Numbered from the stretch's first letter, positions 1 through 9,410 are shown. The stretch is 64,000 nt of DNA from an uncultured Porphyromonas sp. (GCF_938023125.1 NZ_CALHDW010000007.1:70729-134728); one strand, 5' to 3'. The notes: generated by a model not told the origin, from the sequence alone. Made by a program: numbers and translations.

Positions 1-111
1 GCAGGCCTTATCACAAGGAGTAAAACGTACAACATCGGGGAGGAACTTACGGAGCAGATGGCTCCCATTCCAATTGAGGATCCCTACGGTGATAAGAGGT
101 GCCGAGCTCAT
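1..111 (-). CDS. Glycosyltransferase family 2, N-terminal fragment (runs off window)
   Basis: Only the first 37 codons are present; the rest lies beyond the window edge. The translation begins MSSAPLITVGILNWNGSHLL. The stretch ITVGILNWNG is the typical first beta strand and nucleotide-sugar-binding start of GT-A fold family 2 glycosyltransferases. The start codon lies 6 bp after the mtaB stop, so the gene is very probably the last visible member of the same operon. The sugar donor and acceptor cannot be read from this fragment. Confidence 0.7.
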   Translation of the reverse strand, partial: MSSAPLITVGILNWNGSHLLRKFLPDVVRFTPCDKAC

Positions 112-117
112 ATCTTT

Positions 118-1455
118 TTATTCTAGGGTGCAAAGGGCTACACCCGGCTCTTTTTCCGTTCCAATTGTGGCTTGTGTGATAGCTCCTGATAGAGCAATAT
201 CGGGGCAGAATTCGTGCTCTAGTCGGATATAATTATCAGTAAAACCATACATCTTGCCATCTACACATGAGTGCTCCCAAAGGACGGGCCGGCTCTCTCC
301 CTCATGCTCCCTATAGAAAAGGCTTAGCTTACGATTAGATAGATCGATAAGGGCTTTGCTACGTTCTTTTTTCTCTTCGGGAGAGACTACGAGAGGGATG
401 GAAAGTGCAGGTGTACCACTACGTTCACTATAACTAAATACATGGAGTTGTGTTACCGGTTGCCCCTCGAGGAAGGCGAGACTCTCCCTAAAAAACTCCG
501 GGGTTTCGCCTCTCATCCCTACAATTACATCCACCCCGATAAAGGCATCCGGCATAACCTCTTTGATACGATTGAGGCGATCAGCAAAAAGCTGAGAGCG
601 ATAGCGTCTTTTCATCAAGGCAAGTACGGTATCGCTGCCACTCTGTAGCGGCAGGTGCCAATGGGGCATGAAGCTTCTCGATTGGGCTACAACTTCGAGC
701 AACTCATCGGAGAGCAGATCGGGCTCTAGAGAGCTAATGCGGTAGCGCTCTATGCCATCTACCTGATCCAAAGCCCGCACCAAGTCTACAAATCGTTCGC
801 CCGTAGAGCGACCGAAATCTCCAATATTGACTCCGGTAAGCACAATCTCTTTCCCATCCTCCCGAGCTACTTTTTCGGCTTGAGCCACCAAAGAGGCAAT
901 GCTACCATTGCGGCTTGCCCCTCTAGCCTTGGGGATGGTGCAATAGGTGCAGCCGTAGTTGCAACCATCTTGAACCTTGAGGAAGTGCCGAGTTCTGTCG
1001 TCGCTGCTACAGCCTTCTTCGAAGCGGTGGAGATGAATCCGCTCACCTGCGTAGTGGTGCTTATGGGTGGAGGTAACTCCTTCTCCGGAGAAAAAGGTGA
1101 TGAGGTGCTCTACGACTTCGCTTTTTCTACCAGCCCCTACTACTATATTTACCCCTGGGATATTGAGAATTTCTTCCCCCTTTAGCTGGGCGTAACACCC
1201 CATAACCACTATGGCTGCATGGGGGTTCTCCCTAACTACTCGATGGATGAGGGTCCGATCTTTGCGGTCGGCTGCACTCGTTACACTGCAAGTGTTGATA
1301 ATGCATATATCGGCAGAGGTACCCTCTGTACTCAATACGACTCCCAACTCTCGCAATTGCCGACCTATGGTAGAGGTCTCTGCAAAGTTTAGTTTACACC
1401 CTAAGGTGAAAAATAAAGCTGTCTTACCCTGTAATACCGTTGCGTCTGGATGCAT
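118..1455 (-). CDS. mtaB: tRNA (t6A37) methylthiotransferase MtaB
   Basis: Radical-SAM methylthiotransferase that converts t6A to ms2t6A at position 37 of ANN-decoding tRNAs. The 445-residue protein has the family layout. An N-terminal methylthiotransferase domain carries the cluster cysteines in LGCKLN (Cys20), INTCSVT and GCYAQ. A radical-SAM core follows with CNYGCTYC, near residues 165-172, and the C-terminal segment is TRAM-like. Start is the ATG 9 bp after the dnaB stop, which implies co-transcription. MtaB is preferred over MiaB or RimO because of the short N-terminus and the overall match to the MtaB/YqeV type. Confidence 0.93.
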   Translation of the reverse strand: MHPDATVLQGKTALFFTLGCKLNFAETSTIGRQLRELGVVLSTEGTSADICIINTCSVTSAADRKDRTLIHRVVRENPHAAIVVMGCYAQLKGEEILNIPGVNIVVGAGRKSEVVEHLITFFSGEGVTSTHKHHYAGERIHLHRFEEGCSSDDRTRHFLKVQDGCNYGCTYCTIPKARGASRNGSIASLVAQAEKVAREDGKEIVLTGVNIGDFGRSTGERFVDLVRALDQVDGIERYRISSLEPDLLSDELLEVVAQSRSFMPHWHLPLQSGSDTVLALMKRRYRSQLFADRLNRIKEVMPDAFIGVDVIVGMRGETPEFFRESLAFLEGQPVTQLHVFSYSERSGTPALSIPLVVSPEEKKERSKALIDLSNRKLSLFYREHEGESRPVLWEHSCVDGKMYGFTDNYIRLEHEFCPDIALSGAITQATIGTEKEPGVALCTLE

Positions 1456-1464
1456 GGATAAGTA

Positions 1465-2958
1465 TTAGAATGGAACGGAATTCCCATCAAGAGGGATGGG
1501 AGAGAAGTTGCCTCCGATACCACTATCGATGGTGACGAAGTTAACACTATCGTAGGGGGCGAACTTGGTGTATTCGCCACGGAATATGAGTTTTACATCT
1601 CCGATAGGGCCATTACGATGTTTAGAGATAATGAAGAAGCCCATCCCTTGGGTCGATGTGTTGTCTTCGGGGTTAACCTTGATGTTGTACACCTCGGGAC
1701 GATGGATAAAACATACCATGTCGGCATCTTGCTCAATGGCTCCGGACTCACGAAGGTCTGAGAGTTGAGGTCTCTTACTATTAGAGTCCCCCTGTCGTGT
1801 TTCGAGGGTTCGGTTGAGCTGGGAGAGGGCTATAATGGGGATGTCTAGCTCCTTGGCTAGGACCTTGAGAGAGCGGGATATTGTACTTACTTCTTGCTCT
1901 CGGTTACCAAAGTTCATCCCTTGGGCATTCATCAGCTGCAGGTAGTCAATGATAATAAGTTCTACCTTTTGCTCTTTGACTAATCTGCGTGCCTTGGTAC
2001 GAAACTCGAAAACAGAGAGGCTCGGGGTGTCGTCTATATAGAGCGGTTTGTCTTGGATCTCACGTAGCTTGGTACTAAGTTGCGTCCATTCATAGGCCTC
2101 AAGTTGACCATTCTTTAGCTTCTCTCCCGGTATCTCACATACGTTACTGATGAGACGCTTTATAAGCTGTTTCGCACTCATTTCGAGGTTGAATATAGCT
2201 ACCGGTATGCTCATGTCGATAGCCATATTCTTGGCCATTGACAAGACAAATGCCGTTTTACCCATGGCAGGACGTGCTGCAACAATAATAAGATCGGACT
2301 TCTGCCATCCTGCCGTCATCTTATCTATTGCCGGGAACCCGGAGGATATACCACTAATACCATCCCCAACATTTCGGGCCTCTTGTATCTCCGATATGGT
2401 CTCCTCTAGGAGAGAGTCGGCTCGGCGGATGTCTTGCTGGATATTCTGTTTTGAGAGCTCGAAGAGGGCGGCCTCGGCTTCTTGCATCTGCACTTCAGAC
2501 TCAATAGAGTCTTCATATGCCTTGGTAAGCACTTCGGAGGCAAAGGAAATCAAATTGCGGCTCGTGGATTTGCCGGCAACGATATGGGCATGGTAGAGTA
2601 CGTTGGCAGTGGCCCCTACGCTTGTTGTCAGGTTGGCAATGTAGGCCGCTCCGCCTACTTCTTCGAGTTGATCTGTACGACGAAGCTCCTCCGTAACGGT
2701 GAGCATATCAATCGGCTTCTGATTCGCTTCGAGCTCCCAGATCACCCTGAAAATAGTTTCGTGCGATCTCATATAAAAGCTCTCCGGCTTAAGAATCATT
2801 GCCACTTCGCCCATAACTCCGGGTTGCAGTAGTATTGCGCCTAGTACAGCACGCTCGAGCTCTATCGCCTGAGGGGGTACATGCCCATCAAGTGCCGTTA
2901 CTGCACTTTGGTTGGCAGGTGCCTTACTCTTTTTCCCTTTTGTGTCGTTTTTTGCCAT
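1465..2958 (-). CDS. dnaB: Replicative DNA helicase DnaB
   Basis: Hexameric 5'-3' replicative helicase that unwinds DNA at the fork and recruits primase. The protein has 497 residues. The N-terminal primase-interaction domain covers about residues 30-130. The RecA-like motor carries the Walker A motif ARPAMGKT (228-235), Walker B IIIDYLQ (about 335-341) and the helicase-loop segment around SQLNRTLE (379-386). Length is normal and no intein interrupts the motor. The first 25 residues are Lys/Ala-rich and probably disordered. The gene lies 31 bp downstream of lepA in the same minus-strand run. Confidence 0.96.
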   Translation of the reverse strand: MAKNDTKGKKSKAPANQSAVTALDGHVPPQAIELERAVLGAILLQPGVMGEVAMILKPESFYMRSHETIFRVIWELEANQKPIDMLTVTEELRRTDQLEEVGGAAYIANLTTSVGATANVLYHAHIVAGKSTSRNLISFASEVLTKAYEDSIESEVQMQEAEAALFELSKQNIQQDIRRADSLLEETISEIQEARNVGDGISGISSGFPAIDKMTAGWQKSDLIIVAARPAMGKTAFVLSMAKNMAIDMSIPVAIFNLEMSAKQLIKRLISNVCEIPGEKLKNGQLEAYEWTQLSTKLREIQDKPLYIDDTPSLSVFEFRTKARRLVKEQKVELIIIDYLQLMNAQGMNFGNREQEVSTISRSLKVLAKELDIPIIALSQLNRTLETRQGDSNSKRPQLSDLRESGAIEQDADMVCFIHRPEVYNIKVNPEDNTSTQGMGFFIISKHRNGPIGDVKLIFRGEYTKFAPYDSVNFVTIDSGIGGNFSPIPLDGNSVPF

Positions 2959-2989
2959 ATCGGATCCTCCGCCCCTATTTTTTATAGGT

Positions 2990-4777
2990 TTAGTCGAGTT
3001 TGAGTACAGCTAGGAATGCCTTCTGGGGCACCTCTACCGTACCGATCTGTTTCATACGTTTCTTTCCCTCTTTCTGCTTTTCCAGAAGTTTTCTCTTACG
3101 TGAGATATCTCCTCCATAGCACTTGGCAGTCACGTCTTTACGCACGGCTTTGATTGTCTCTCGTGCAATGATTTTTGCACCAATTGCAGCTTGGATGGCA
3201 ATATCGAATTGCTGACGAGGGATAAGTTCTTTGAGCTTTTCGCACATCCTCCGCCCGAAGGATACACTGTTGTCTATATGGGTTAGGGTAGAGAGGGCAT
3301 CAACGGGTTCTCCGTTCAGCAATATATCCAACTTAACGAGTTTGGATGGGCGGAAGTCGCTGATATGATAGTCAAAAGAGGCATATCCTCTAGAGATACT
3401 TTTTAGTTTGTCATAGAAGTCGATAACGATCTCGCCTAGAGGCATATCAAAGAGCACTTCTACTCGATTCCCCGATATAAACTCCTGCTTGATGAGGATC
3501 CCCCGCTTATCCATACAGAGGGAGATGATAGGGCCAATATAGGCCGCTTGCGTGATGATAGTGGCACGGATATAGGGCTCGTCGATATGATCGATGAGAG
3601 TGGGATCCGGTAGGCCGGAAGGGTTGTGCACTTCGCTCATAGCCCCCTTTTTGTCGTACACTTTGTAAGAAACGTTGGGGACCGTGGTTATCACGTTCAT
3701 GCCAAACTCGCGATCCAATCGGTCTTGTACAATCTCCATGTGGAGCAGCCCTAGGAAGCCGCATCGGAATCCGAAGCCCAAGGCTACCGAGCTCTCGGGC
3801 GTAAATGTGAGGGAGGCATCGTTGAGTTGCAATTTCTCGAGAGAGGTACGAAGGTTTTCGAATTCTTCTGTCTCGATGGGGTATACCCCGGCAAATACCA
3901 TCGGTTTCACCTCTTCGAATCCCTCAATAGCCTCTAGAGCGGGGCGCGCTATATGGGTAATGGTATCGCCCACTCGCACCTCTTTACTCGTTTTTATCCC
4001 CGAGATAATGTAGCCCACATCGCCTGTTTTTACCTCTTTGCGGGGGGCCATATCCAATTTGAGTACACCTACTTCGTCGGCCTCATACTCCATACCCGTG
4101 GCGATAAATTTCACCTTATCTCCCGTTTTGATAGAGCCATTAACCACCTTGTAGTAGGCAATAATCCCTCGGAAAGGATTGAAAACGGAGTCGAAAACAA
4201 GGCATTGAAGGGGAGCTTCCGGGTCTCCCTTTGGAGGGGGGACTTGCTCTACAATGGCATGAAGAATAGCCTCAACTCCCATGCCGGTCTTACCACTTGC
4301 TCGTATGATGTTTTCGGCAGATTCGCCTAGCAGGTCTACGATCTGATCTTCCACTTCTTCGGGAGTTGCACTCGCAAGGTCGCACTTATTGATGATAGGA
4401 ATGATGGTCAGGTCGTTCTCTATCGCCATGTATAGGTTGGAGATGGTTTGTGCCTGAATACCCTGTGTCGCATCCACTACCAAGAGAGCACCTTCGCAGG
4501 CTGCGATAGATCTGGAGACCTCGTAACTAAAGTCCACATGTCCCGGAGTATCTATCAAATTGAGGATGTATTTTTCTCCGCCCTCTTCGTATTCCATTTG
4601 TATGGCATGGCTCTTGATGGTGATACCCCTCTCGCGTTCCAAGTCCATATTATCGAGTACTTGAGCTTGAAGATCCTTGCCAGAGACGGTCTTGGTGTAC
4701 TCCAGAAGACGGTCTGCCAAGGTGCTTTTACCATGGTCGATATGGGCGATAATGCAAAAATTGCGGATATTCTTCAT
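2990..4777 (-). CDS. lepA: Elongation factor 4 (LepA) GTPase
   Basis: Ribosome-associated translational GTPase (EF4), linked in other bacteria to back-translocation and 30S assembly under stress. The 595-residue protein matches the family length. It shows G1 AHIDHGKST (11-19), G3 DTPGH (76-80) and G4 NKCD (130-133), followed by EF-G-like domains. The LepA-specific C-terminal domain ends with a basic tail containing KRKLLEKQKEGKKRMK. It sits 26 bp downstream of lpxB and 31 bp upstream of dnaB. Confidence 0.97.
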   Translation of the reverse strand: MKNIRNFCIIAHIDHGKSTLADRLLEYTKTVSGKDLQAQVLDNMDLERERGITIKSHAIQMEYEEGGEKYILNLIDTPGHVDFSYEVSRSIAACEGALLVVDATQGIQAQTISNLYMAIENDLTIIPIINKCDLASATPEEVEDQIVDLLGESAENIIRASGKTGMGVEAILHAIVEQVPPPKGDPEAPLQCLVFDSVFNPFRGIIAYYKVVNGSIKTGDKVKFIATGMEYEADEVGVLKLDMAPRKEVKTGDVGYIISGIKTSKEVRVGDTITHIARPALEAIEGFEEVKPMVFAGVYPIETEEFENLRTSLEKLQLNDASLTFTPESSVALGFGFRCGFLGLLHMEIVQDRLDREFGMNVITTVPNVSYKVYDKKGAMSEVHNPSGLPDPTLIDHIDEPYIRATIITQAAYIGPIISLCMDKRGILIKQEFISGNRVEVLFDMPLGEIVIDFYDKLKSISRGYASFDYHISDFRPSKLVKLDILLNGEPVDALSTLTHIDNSVSFGRRMCEKLKELIPRQQFDIAIQAAIGAKIIARETIKAVRKDVTAKCYGGDISRKRKLLEKQKEGKKRMKQIGTVEVPQKAFLAVLKLD

Positions 4778-4803
4778 TGAAAGATAGCGTGATGTCTTTG
4801 TTA

Positions 4804-5949
4804 CTAATGAATGATAGAGCGAGTGATAACTTGGGCAGCAGTGCGAGCAGCCGGTACGCGTCCGAGTTGGGATTGAAGGCGTGCATAGCCTTCTGAGATC
4901 TCTTGAGTTGAGGCTAGAAGTCGCTCAATAGCCTTGTGGAGATGCTTGGGAGTTGCTTTGGCTGCAAGTAGCTCCTCTACCAAAGGGGTATCTAATATGA
5001 GATTAACCAGAGAGAAGTAGGAGATCGGGAATTGCGAAAAAGCCCAATTGATAAGAGGGGATCCGATGCTTCGATAGCAGACTATTTGTGGAGTGCCTAT
5101 GAGTGCTGTCTCTAGGGTAGCGGTGCCCGATGTTACGAGGGCAAAATCTGCAGCTGCCAAGATGTCATAGGTCTGACCAAAAAGCACTTCCGCCTTATAT
5201 CCCTGTACGAACGGAGTATAAAACTCGGCCTCAATACCCGGAGCGCCTGCTATGACGCACTGATAGTTAGGGTAGTGAGTCCGTAGGGTAGTGAGCATCA
5301 GAGGGAGATTTTGTTTTATCTCGGCACGTCTGCTCCCTGCCAGTATGGCCACAATCGGGCGCTCTATTGTGAGTTGTGGGGTCTTATTGCACAGGGTTAT
5401 TTTTGTTTGTGGGTCGCCCCATGTATCCCAATACTTTCCCACGGCATCTACACAAGGATTGCCCACATAGTAGGCTTTTACCTTATAGCGAATCAAAAAT
5501 TCCTCCTCAAAGGGCAGTATGCTCAGCACTTGTGTGCAAAGGGTTCGCAGTTGCTTTGTTCTTTTTTTCTTCCAAGCCCACACTTTGGGAGGAATGTAGT
5601 AAAAGACAGAAGTGCGAGGCAATGACTTGTTTACAAATGGAAGAATGTAACGAAAGTTGAACCCGGAGTAGTCGATGGGAATCACCACGTGTGGATCGAA
5701 TTCCTTGATCTCTTGTTGTACAAGATGAGCTGCGGAGCGAATTTTGGGAAGGTGTCTCAAAACGGAGATAAACCCCATAAAGGCAACCTTGCTGTAATGC
5801 ACAACGGGTCGCCTTCCTGACTCATAAGCCATCTGGTCTCCTCCCATAAAGGCGAAGGTAGCCGAAGGATCTTCGGCTTTTATGGCTCTGATGAGGTGAG
5901 CACCATGAAGGTCTCCCGAAGCCTCTCCTGCTATCAAGAAATATCGCAT
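4804..5949 (-). CDS. lpxB: Lipid-A-disaccharide synthase
   Basis: GT19 glycosyltransferase that joins UDP-2,3-diacylglucosamine to lipid X, forming the lipid A disaccharide at the inner face of the cytoplasmic membrane. The 381-residue protein opens with the family hallmark GEASGD (8-13) and has conserved central blocks such as YYIPPKVWAWKKKR and LAGSRRAEI. The SGTATLE block near residue 265 is the usual nucleotide-sugar site. It is coupled to surE (15 bp gap). LpxK, a later step of the same pathway, is encoded about 11 kb away in this window. Confidence 0.96.
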   Translation of the reverse strand: MRYFLIAGEASGDLHGAHLIRAIKAEDPSATFAFMGGDQMAYESGRRPVVHYSKVAFMGFISVLRHLPKIRSAAHLVQQEIKEFDPHVVIPIDYSGFNFRYILPFVNKSLPRTSVFYYIPPKVWAWKKKRTKQLRTLCTQVLSILPFEEEFLIRYKVKAYYVGNPCVDAVGKYWDTWGDPQTKITLCNKTPQLTIERPIVAILAGSRRAEIKQNLPLMLTTLRTHYPNYQCVIAGAPGIEAEFYTPFVQGYKAEVLFGQTYDILAAADFALVTSGTATLETALIGTPQIVCYRSIGSPLINWAFSQFPISYFSLVNLILDTPLVEELLAAKATPKHLHKAIERLLASTQEISEGYARLQSQLGRVPAARTAAQVITRSIIH

Positions 5950-5964
5950 TGTGGGGAGGTGATT

Positions 5965-6744
5965 TTATTGGGGGAGCCCTTCGCGGAATGCCTCGTAGAG
6001 GTGAGGTAAGAATTCCCTATCGGTCATGTCGATACGGATTGGGGTGAGGGTCGCATACCCTTCTTCCAAGAGATCCCAGTCCGTATTGGGTTCATCTTCT
6101 GTTTTGATTTGGCTTCCTACCATCCAATATACTCGTCCTCCGGAGCCGTTTGTACTTTCTACAAATTCGTCCATAAACCGTCCTACTGCTTGAGGGGCCA
6201 CCTTGAGTCCCAAGGGAGCTGTCGTAGGCAGATTGAGGCTGAGCATCGTATGCGTTGGTATTTTGTTTGAGAGCATCCAACGGACCAATGGCGCTGTGTA
6301 CTCAACGGCATAGCGCATCTCTGCATCTTCTCCGTGGTCGTTGACCGAGACTGCTAGGGCGGGGATTCCGGCAATGCAACCTTCGAGGGCTGCCCCTACA
6401 GTACCCGAATAAACAACGCAAATACCATCATTGCGCCCATGGTTAATCCCGCTTACAACGAGATCGGGACGGCACTCCTTGGAGAATAGTGTGTTAAGGG
6501 CGAGCTTTACACAGTCGGCAGGGGTGCCGGAGCAGCGATAGACTCTATACCCCTCTTCCTCCTGCATCTTCGTTAGCTTCAGGGGCAGACTAGTTGAGAT
6601 TTGGGACGATGCGCCTGATCTAGGACCGTCCGGGGCAACAACGGTAACATCCCCAATTGTACGAAGCATAGCGCTCAGGGCGGCTATGCCGGGGGCGTGA
6701 ATACCATCGTCGTTAGATATGAGAATATGGGGTCTGGATACCAT
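5965..6744 (-). CDS. surE: 5'/3'-nucleotidase SurE
   Basis: Metal-dependent survival-protein phosphatase acting on nucleoside monophosphates. The 259-residue protein starts with the hallmark ILISNDDGIHAPG, where Asp12 and Asp13 bind the metal and form the active site. SGINHGRNDG follows near residue 98. The surE-lpxB pairing is common in Bacteroidota and suggests co-transcription. Confidence 0.95.
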   Translation of the reverse strand: MVSRPHILISNDDGIHAPGIAALSAMLRTIGDVTVVAPDGPRSGASSQISTSLPLKLTKMQEEEGYRVYRCSGTPADCVKLALNTLFSKECRPDLVVSGINHGRNDGICVVYSGTVGAALEGCIAGIPALAVSVNDHGEDAEMRYAVEYTAPLVRWMLSNKIPTHTMLSLNLPTTAPLGLKVAPQAVGRFMDEFVESTNGSGGRVYWMVGSQIKTEDEPNTDWDLLEEGYATLTPIRIDMTDREFLPHLYEAFREGLPQ

Positions 6745-6792
6745 TAATGTCTAGTTGGATTGCTAGTAAAATATAAGTCACCTTTTGGGGTA

Positions 6793-7347
6793 TTATTCGG
6801 CAGATTCTGGTACGATGCTGTCGAGACGAACCTCGTACCTCAAAGCCGAGTAGGCGGGGATTGTTGAAGTCTGAGAGGGGGACGATTTAGCTCCATAGGC
6901 TAGATACCAGGGGATAATTACCTCGGTATGATCGCCTACAACCATATTTTGGAGTGCAATTTGCACACCTGCAATAGCTCTCTCCTTCTCGCCTCTGTTG
7001 AGCGAAAGGCGTAATCCTTGTTCCTGATCGAAGTTCCCATCTAGGGGCGCTGTGCCCGTTGATGAGGTGGGAACAAGTAGGTACATAGCATAGTGGATAA
7101 TCACACGCGAGGTGGATATAGGGTGCTCAGTACCGGTACCTTTGGTCTTCGTCTTCATAAAGACGTAAGGCATAGAGCCGTCTGTTGTAACCTTTTGGTA
7201 GTCACTTTTGCTCTCATAGTCTGCAAAGGCCTTTTCGTTGCGTCGGCGCCATTCTTCGGTGCTGTCAACTGATTTCTGGCATGCAGGGAGTAGGGTTGCC
7301 ATCAAGGTGGCAACCGCTATTAGGATGGGATATATTCTCTTATTCAT
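6793..7347 (-). CDS. FKBP-type peptidyl-prolyl isomerase lipoprotein
   Basis: A 184-residue secreted lipoprotein. The N-terminus has a hydrophobic stretch ending in a LLPAC lipobox, with Cys23 as the likely lipidation site. The C-terminal half resembles an FKBP fold: VIIHYAMYLL, then GEKERAIAGVQIALQNMVVGD, then IIPWYLAYG. This places it in the gliding-motility or folding-associated FKBP lipoproteins of Bacteroidota. I chose the ATG (MNKRIY...) over an in-frame GTG three codons upstream. Either start overlaps the glyS stop, so translation is probably coupled. Isomerase activity is inferred from the family only. Confidence 0.8.
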   Translation of the reverse strand: MNKRIYPILIAVATLMATLLPACQKSVDSTEEWRRRNEKAFADYESKSDYQKVTTDGSMPYVFMKTKTKGTGTEHPISTSRVIIHYAMYLLVPTSSTGTAPLDGNFDQEQGLRLSLNRGEKERAIAGVQIALQNMVVGDHTEVIIPWYLAYGAKSSPSQTSTIPAYSALRYEVRLDSIVPESAE

Positions 7348-8896
7348 GGCTGTCACAAGCTATTTTCCGTAGTAAAGTCCCCATATCTACCTTTTGGGCG
7401 ATTTCTTTGCGGAGATCTGTTATGGCAACTCTATGCTGCTCCATCGTGTCACGTTCTCGGATGGTAACAGTGTTGTCCTCCATTGTTTGGTTGTCAATAG
7501 TGATACAGTAGGGGGTCCCTATGGCATCTTGGCGACGATACCGCTTCCCAATGGAGTCTTTTTCGTCGTATTGGCAAGTAAAGTCGAAGCGAAGCTCACG
7601 TACCACTTCACGAGCCTTTTCGTCCAAGCCATCCTTGCGCACGAGCGGGAGTACCGCGAGTTTGATAGGAGCCAAGGCTGCGGGGAGGCGTAGTACGGTG
7701 CGCATCTCGCCATTTTCTGTAGGCTCTTCGCAGTAAGCACCACACATCAGGCTGAGGAATAGGCGGTCTACCCCGATAGAGGTTTCCACTACGTAGGGTA
7801 TATAGCTTTCTCCTGTTTGAGGATCGAAGTAGCGGAGCTTTTTGCCGCTGAACTCCTCGTGACGGCTCAAATCGTAGTTGGTACGGCTATGAATTCCTTC
7901 TACTTCTTTGAATCCGAATGGCATTTCGTACTCAATGTCTGTAGCCGCATTGGCATAGTGAGCCAGCTTTTCGTGGTCGTGATACCGGTATTTGCTGTCG
8001 CCCAGTCCGAGTGATTTGTGGAATGCCATACGTGTCTTTTTCCAGTACTCAAACCACTTCATCTCTTCGCCGGGGGCAACAAAGAACTGCATTTCCATCT
8101 GTTCAAACTCACGCATGCGGAAGATGAACTGACGGGCCACAATCTCATTGCGGAAGGCTTTCCCTATCTGAGCAATCCCAAAGGGGAGCTTCATGCGCCC
8201 TGTTTTCTGCACATTGAGGTAGTTGACAAAGATCCCTTGAGCCGTCTCCGGACGCAGATAGATCTTCGATGCACCATCGGCTGTAGACCCCATCTCTGTG
8301 GCAAACATCAAATTGAATTGGCGCACCTCGGTCCAATTGCAGGTGCCGCTAATGGGGCAAACAATCTTTTTGTCTACGATGATGGCGCGGATTGCCTCAA
8401 GATCGTTGTCGTTGAGTGCTTTGGAGAATCGCTCTAGTGTTTCGTTTTTCTCGGCTAGATAGCCCTGTACTCTAGGATTGGTTTCGCGATAGAGTGCAGC
8501 ATCAAAAGATTCTCCAAAACGCTTTGCAGCTTTTGCAACCTCCTTGTCGATTTTTTCGTCAAGCTTGGCCAGATAGTCCTCGATTAGAATGTCGGCACGA
8601 TAGCGTTTCTTCGAGTCCTTATTGTCGATAAGGGGGTCATTAAAAGCCTCCACATGCCCCGAGGCTTGCCAAATCTTGGGGTGCATAAAGATGGCCGAGT
8701 CTATACCTACTACATTTTCGTGCAATAGAGTCATACTCTTCCACCAAAAGGCTTTTATATTATTCTTCAGCTCAACGCCATATTGCCCATAGTCGTACAC
8801 TGCTCCCAACCCATCGTAAATCTCCGAAGAGGGGAATACAAATCCATATTCTTTGCAGTGGGATACTATTTTCTTGAAAAGATCTTCTTGAGCCAT
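7340..8896 (-). CDS. glyS: Glycine--tRNA ligase (dimeric class II)
   Basis: Charges tRNA-Gly. The 518-residue single-chain form is the alpha2 type, not the alpha/beta type of E. coli. The N-terminus shows HCKEYGFVFPSSEIY and GLGAVYDYGQYG, typical of this class. Motif 2 lies around AFRNEIVARQFIFRMREFEQ and motif 3 around VETSIGVDRLF. The C-terminal anticodon-binding domain begins near LAPIKLAVLPLVRKD. It is the first gene of the long minus-strand operon and has a -7 promoter element about 100 bp upstream. Confidence 0.96.
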   Translation of the reverse strand: MAQEDLFKKIVSHCKEYGFVFPSSEIYDGLGAVYDYGQYGVELKNNIKAFWWKSMTLLHENVVGIDSAIFMHPKIWQASGHVEAFNDPLIDNKDSKKRYRADILIEDYLAKLDEKIDKEVAKAAKRFGESFDAALYRETNPRVQGYLAEKNETLERFSKALNDNDLEAIRAIIVDKKIVCPISGTCNWTEVRQFNLMFATEMGSTADGASKIYLRPETAQGIFVNYLNVQKTGRMKLPFGIAQIGKAFRNEIVARQFIFRMREFEQMEMQFFVAPGEEMKWFEYWKKTRMAFHKSLGLGDSKYRYHDHEKLAHYANAATDIEYEMPFGFKEVEGIHSRTNYDLSRHEEFSGKKLRYFDPQTGESYIPYVVETSIGVDRLFLSLMCGAYCEEPTENGEMRTVLRLPAALAPIKLAVLPLVRKDGLDEKAREVVRELRFDFTCQYDEKDSIGKRYRRQDAIGTPYCITIDNQTMEDNTVTIRERDTMEQHRVAITDLRKEIAQKVDMGTLLRKIACDSHE

Positions 8897-8994
8897 TTAT
8901 CCTATTCTATTTTATGAGTGTATTTTGTCGTCAATAAATCTCTCACTCCGCTCTATTTTTCTCACGCCGGGGTGAGACAAAAAACAAGAGTGCT

Positions 8995-9212
8995 GCCTGC
9001 AAAAGTAATCATTTTGCACCAGATGGCAGGCCGAGTTGCCTAAACATGAGACGCACTGTGAAAGCGGAAAAAGAGGCAGGGTGGAATTTTTTCGGATTTA
9101 GGCCTACAACAAAAGATTTTTCAGCCAGTAAGAGGGGAGAATTTTGCCCAGAAAAGTTTCGATTTTCACCCTAGAAATTTTTCATTATCAGCCTGTCTCT
9201 TTTTCTTCTTTG
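8995..9212. repeat. Degenerate 22-bp periodic array (array A)
   Basis: Between glyS and the divergent secreted-protein gene. Units begin with GCC-like triplets at 8995, 9016, 9038, 9060, 9080, 9102, 9124, 9146, 9168 and 9191, so steps are 21, 22, 22, 20, 22, 22, 22, 22 and 23 bp. The clearest unit reads GCCCAGAAAAGTTTCGATTT. Several units end in ATTTTCA or ATTTT. Individual units are poorly conserved, but the phase is kept over 200 bp. The rest of this gap (8897-8994 and 9213-9410) holds the glyS leader and the leader of the next gene. Confidence 0.6.
9000..9007 (-). promoter_or_regulatory. -7 promoter element for the glyS operon
   Basis: The minus strand reads TACTTTTG, an exact match to the Bacteroidota primary-sigma -7 consensus TAnnTTTG. 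It would give a leader of about 100 nt before the glyS ATG. No clear TTTG -33 box stands at the usual distance. The element falls inside the degenerate 22-bp array. Confidence 0.5.
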
Positions 9213-9340
9213 GGCGCATTGTGTTTCTCAGTTGCGGGAATTGTGTATCTTTACCTGCGGATAGTGTCCTAGCATACTTAAACAAAAGTGTCTCTCCACT
9301 ATCTAATACTAAAAAGTAAAGAGGCAGAGTCGGTGTCTCT

Positions 9341-9361
9341 AGTTCTCCGGGCGGGAGAACT
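9341..9361 (+). promoter_or_regulatory. Perfect hairpin in the leader of the Tyr/Gly-rich gene
   Basis: AGTTCTCC and GGAGAACT form a perfect 8-bp stem around a 5-nt loop, 50 bp before the start codon of the secreted-protein gene. There is no T-run after it, so it is not an ordinary terminator. A near-consensus -7 element TATCTTTA at 9246-9253 would place this hairpin within the 5' leader. A role in mRNA stability or control of translation is possible but not shown. Confidence 0.5.
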
Positions 9362-9410
9362 GCTACCAATAAGTAAAAAGACGAACATCAACACTTTAAT
9401 TATACGAACT

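Noticed and set aside
9288..9410. Upstream extension of the Tyr/Gly-rich gene from a GTG
   Set aside because: It would bury a clear signal peptide in the protein and translate through the leader hairpin. The ATG at 9411 is better.
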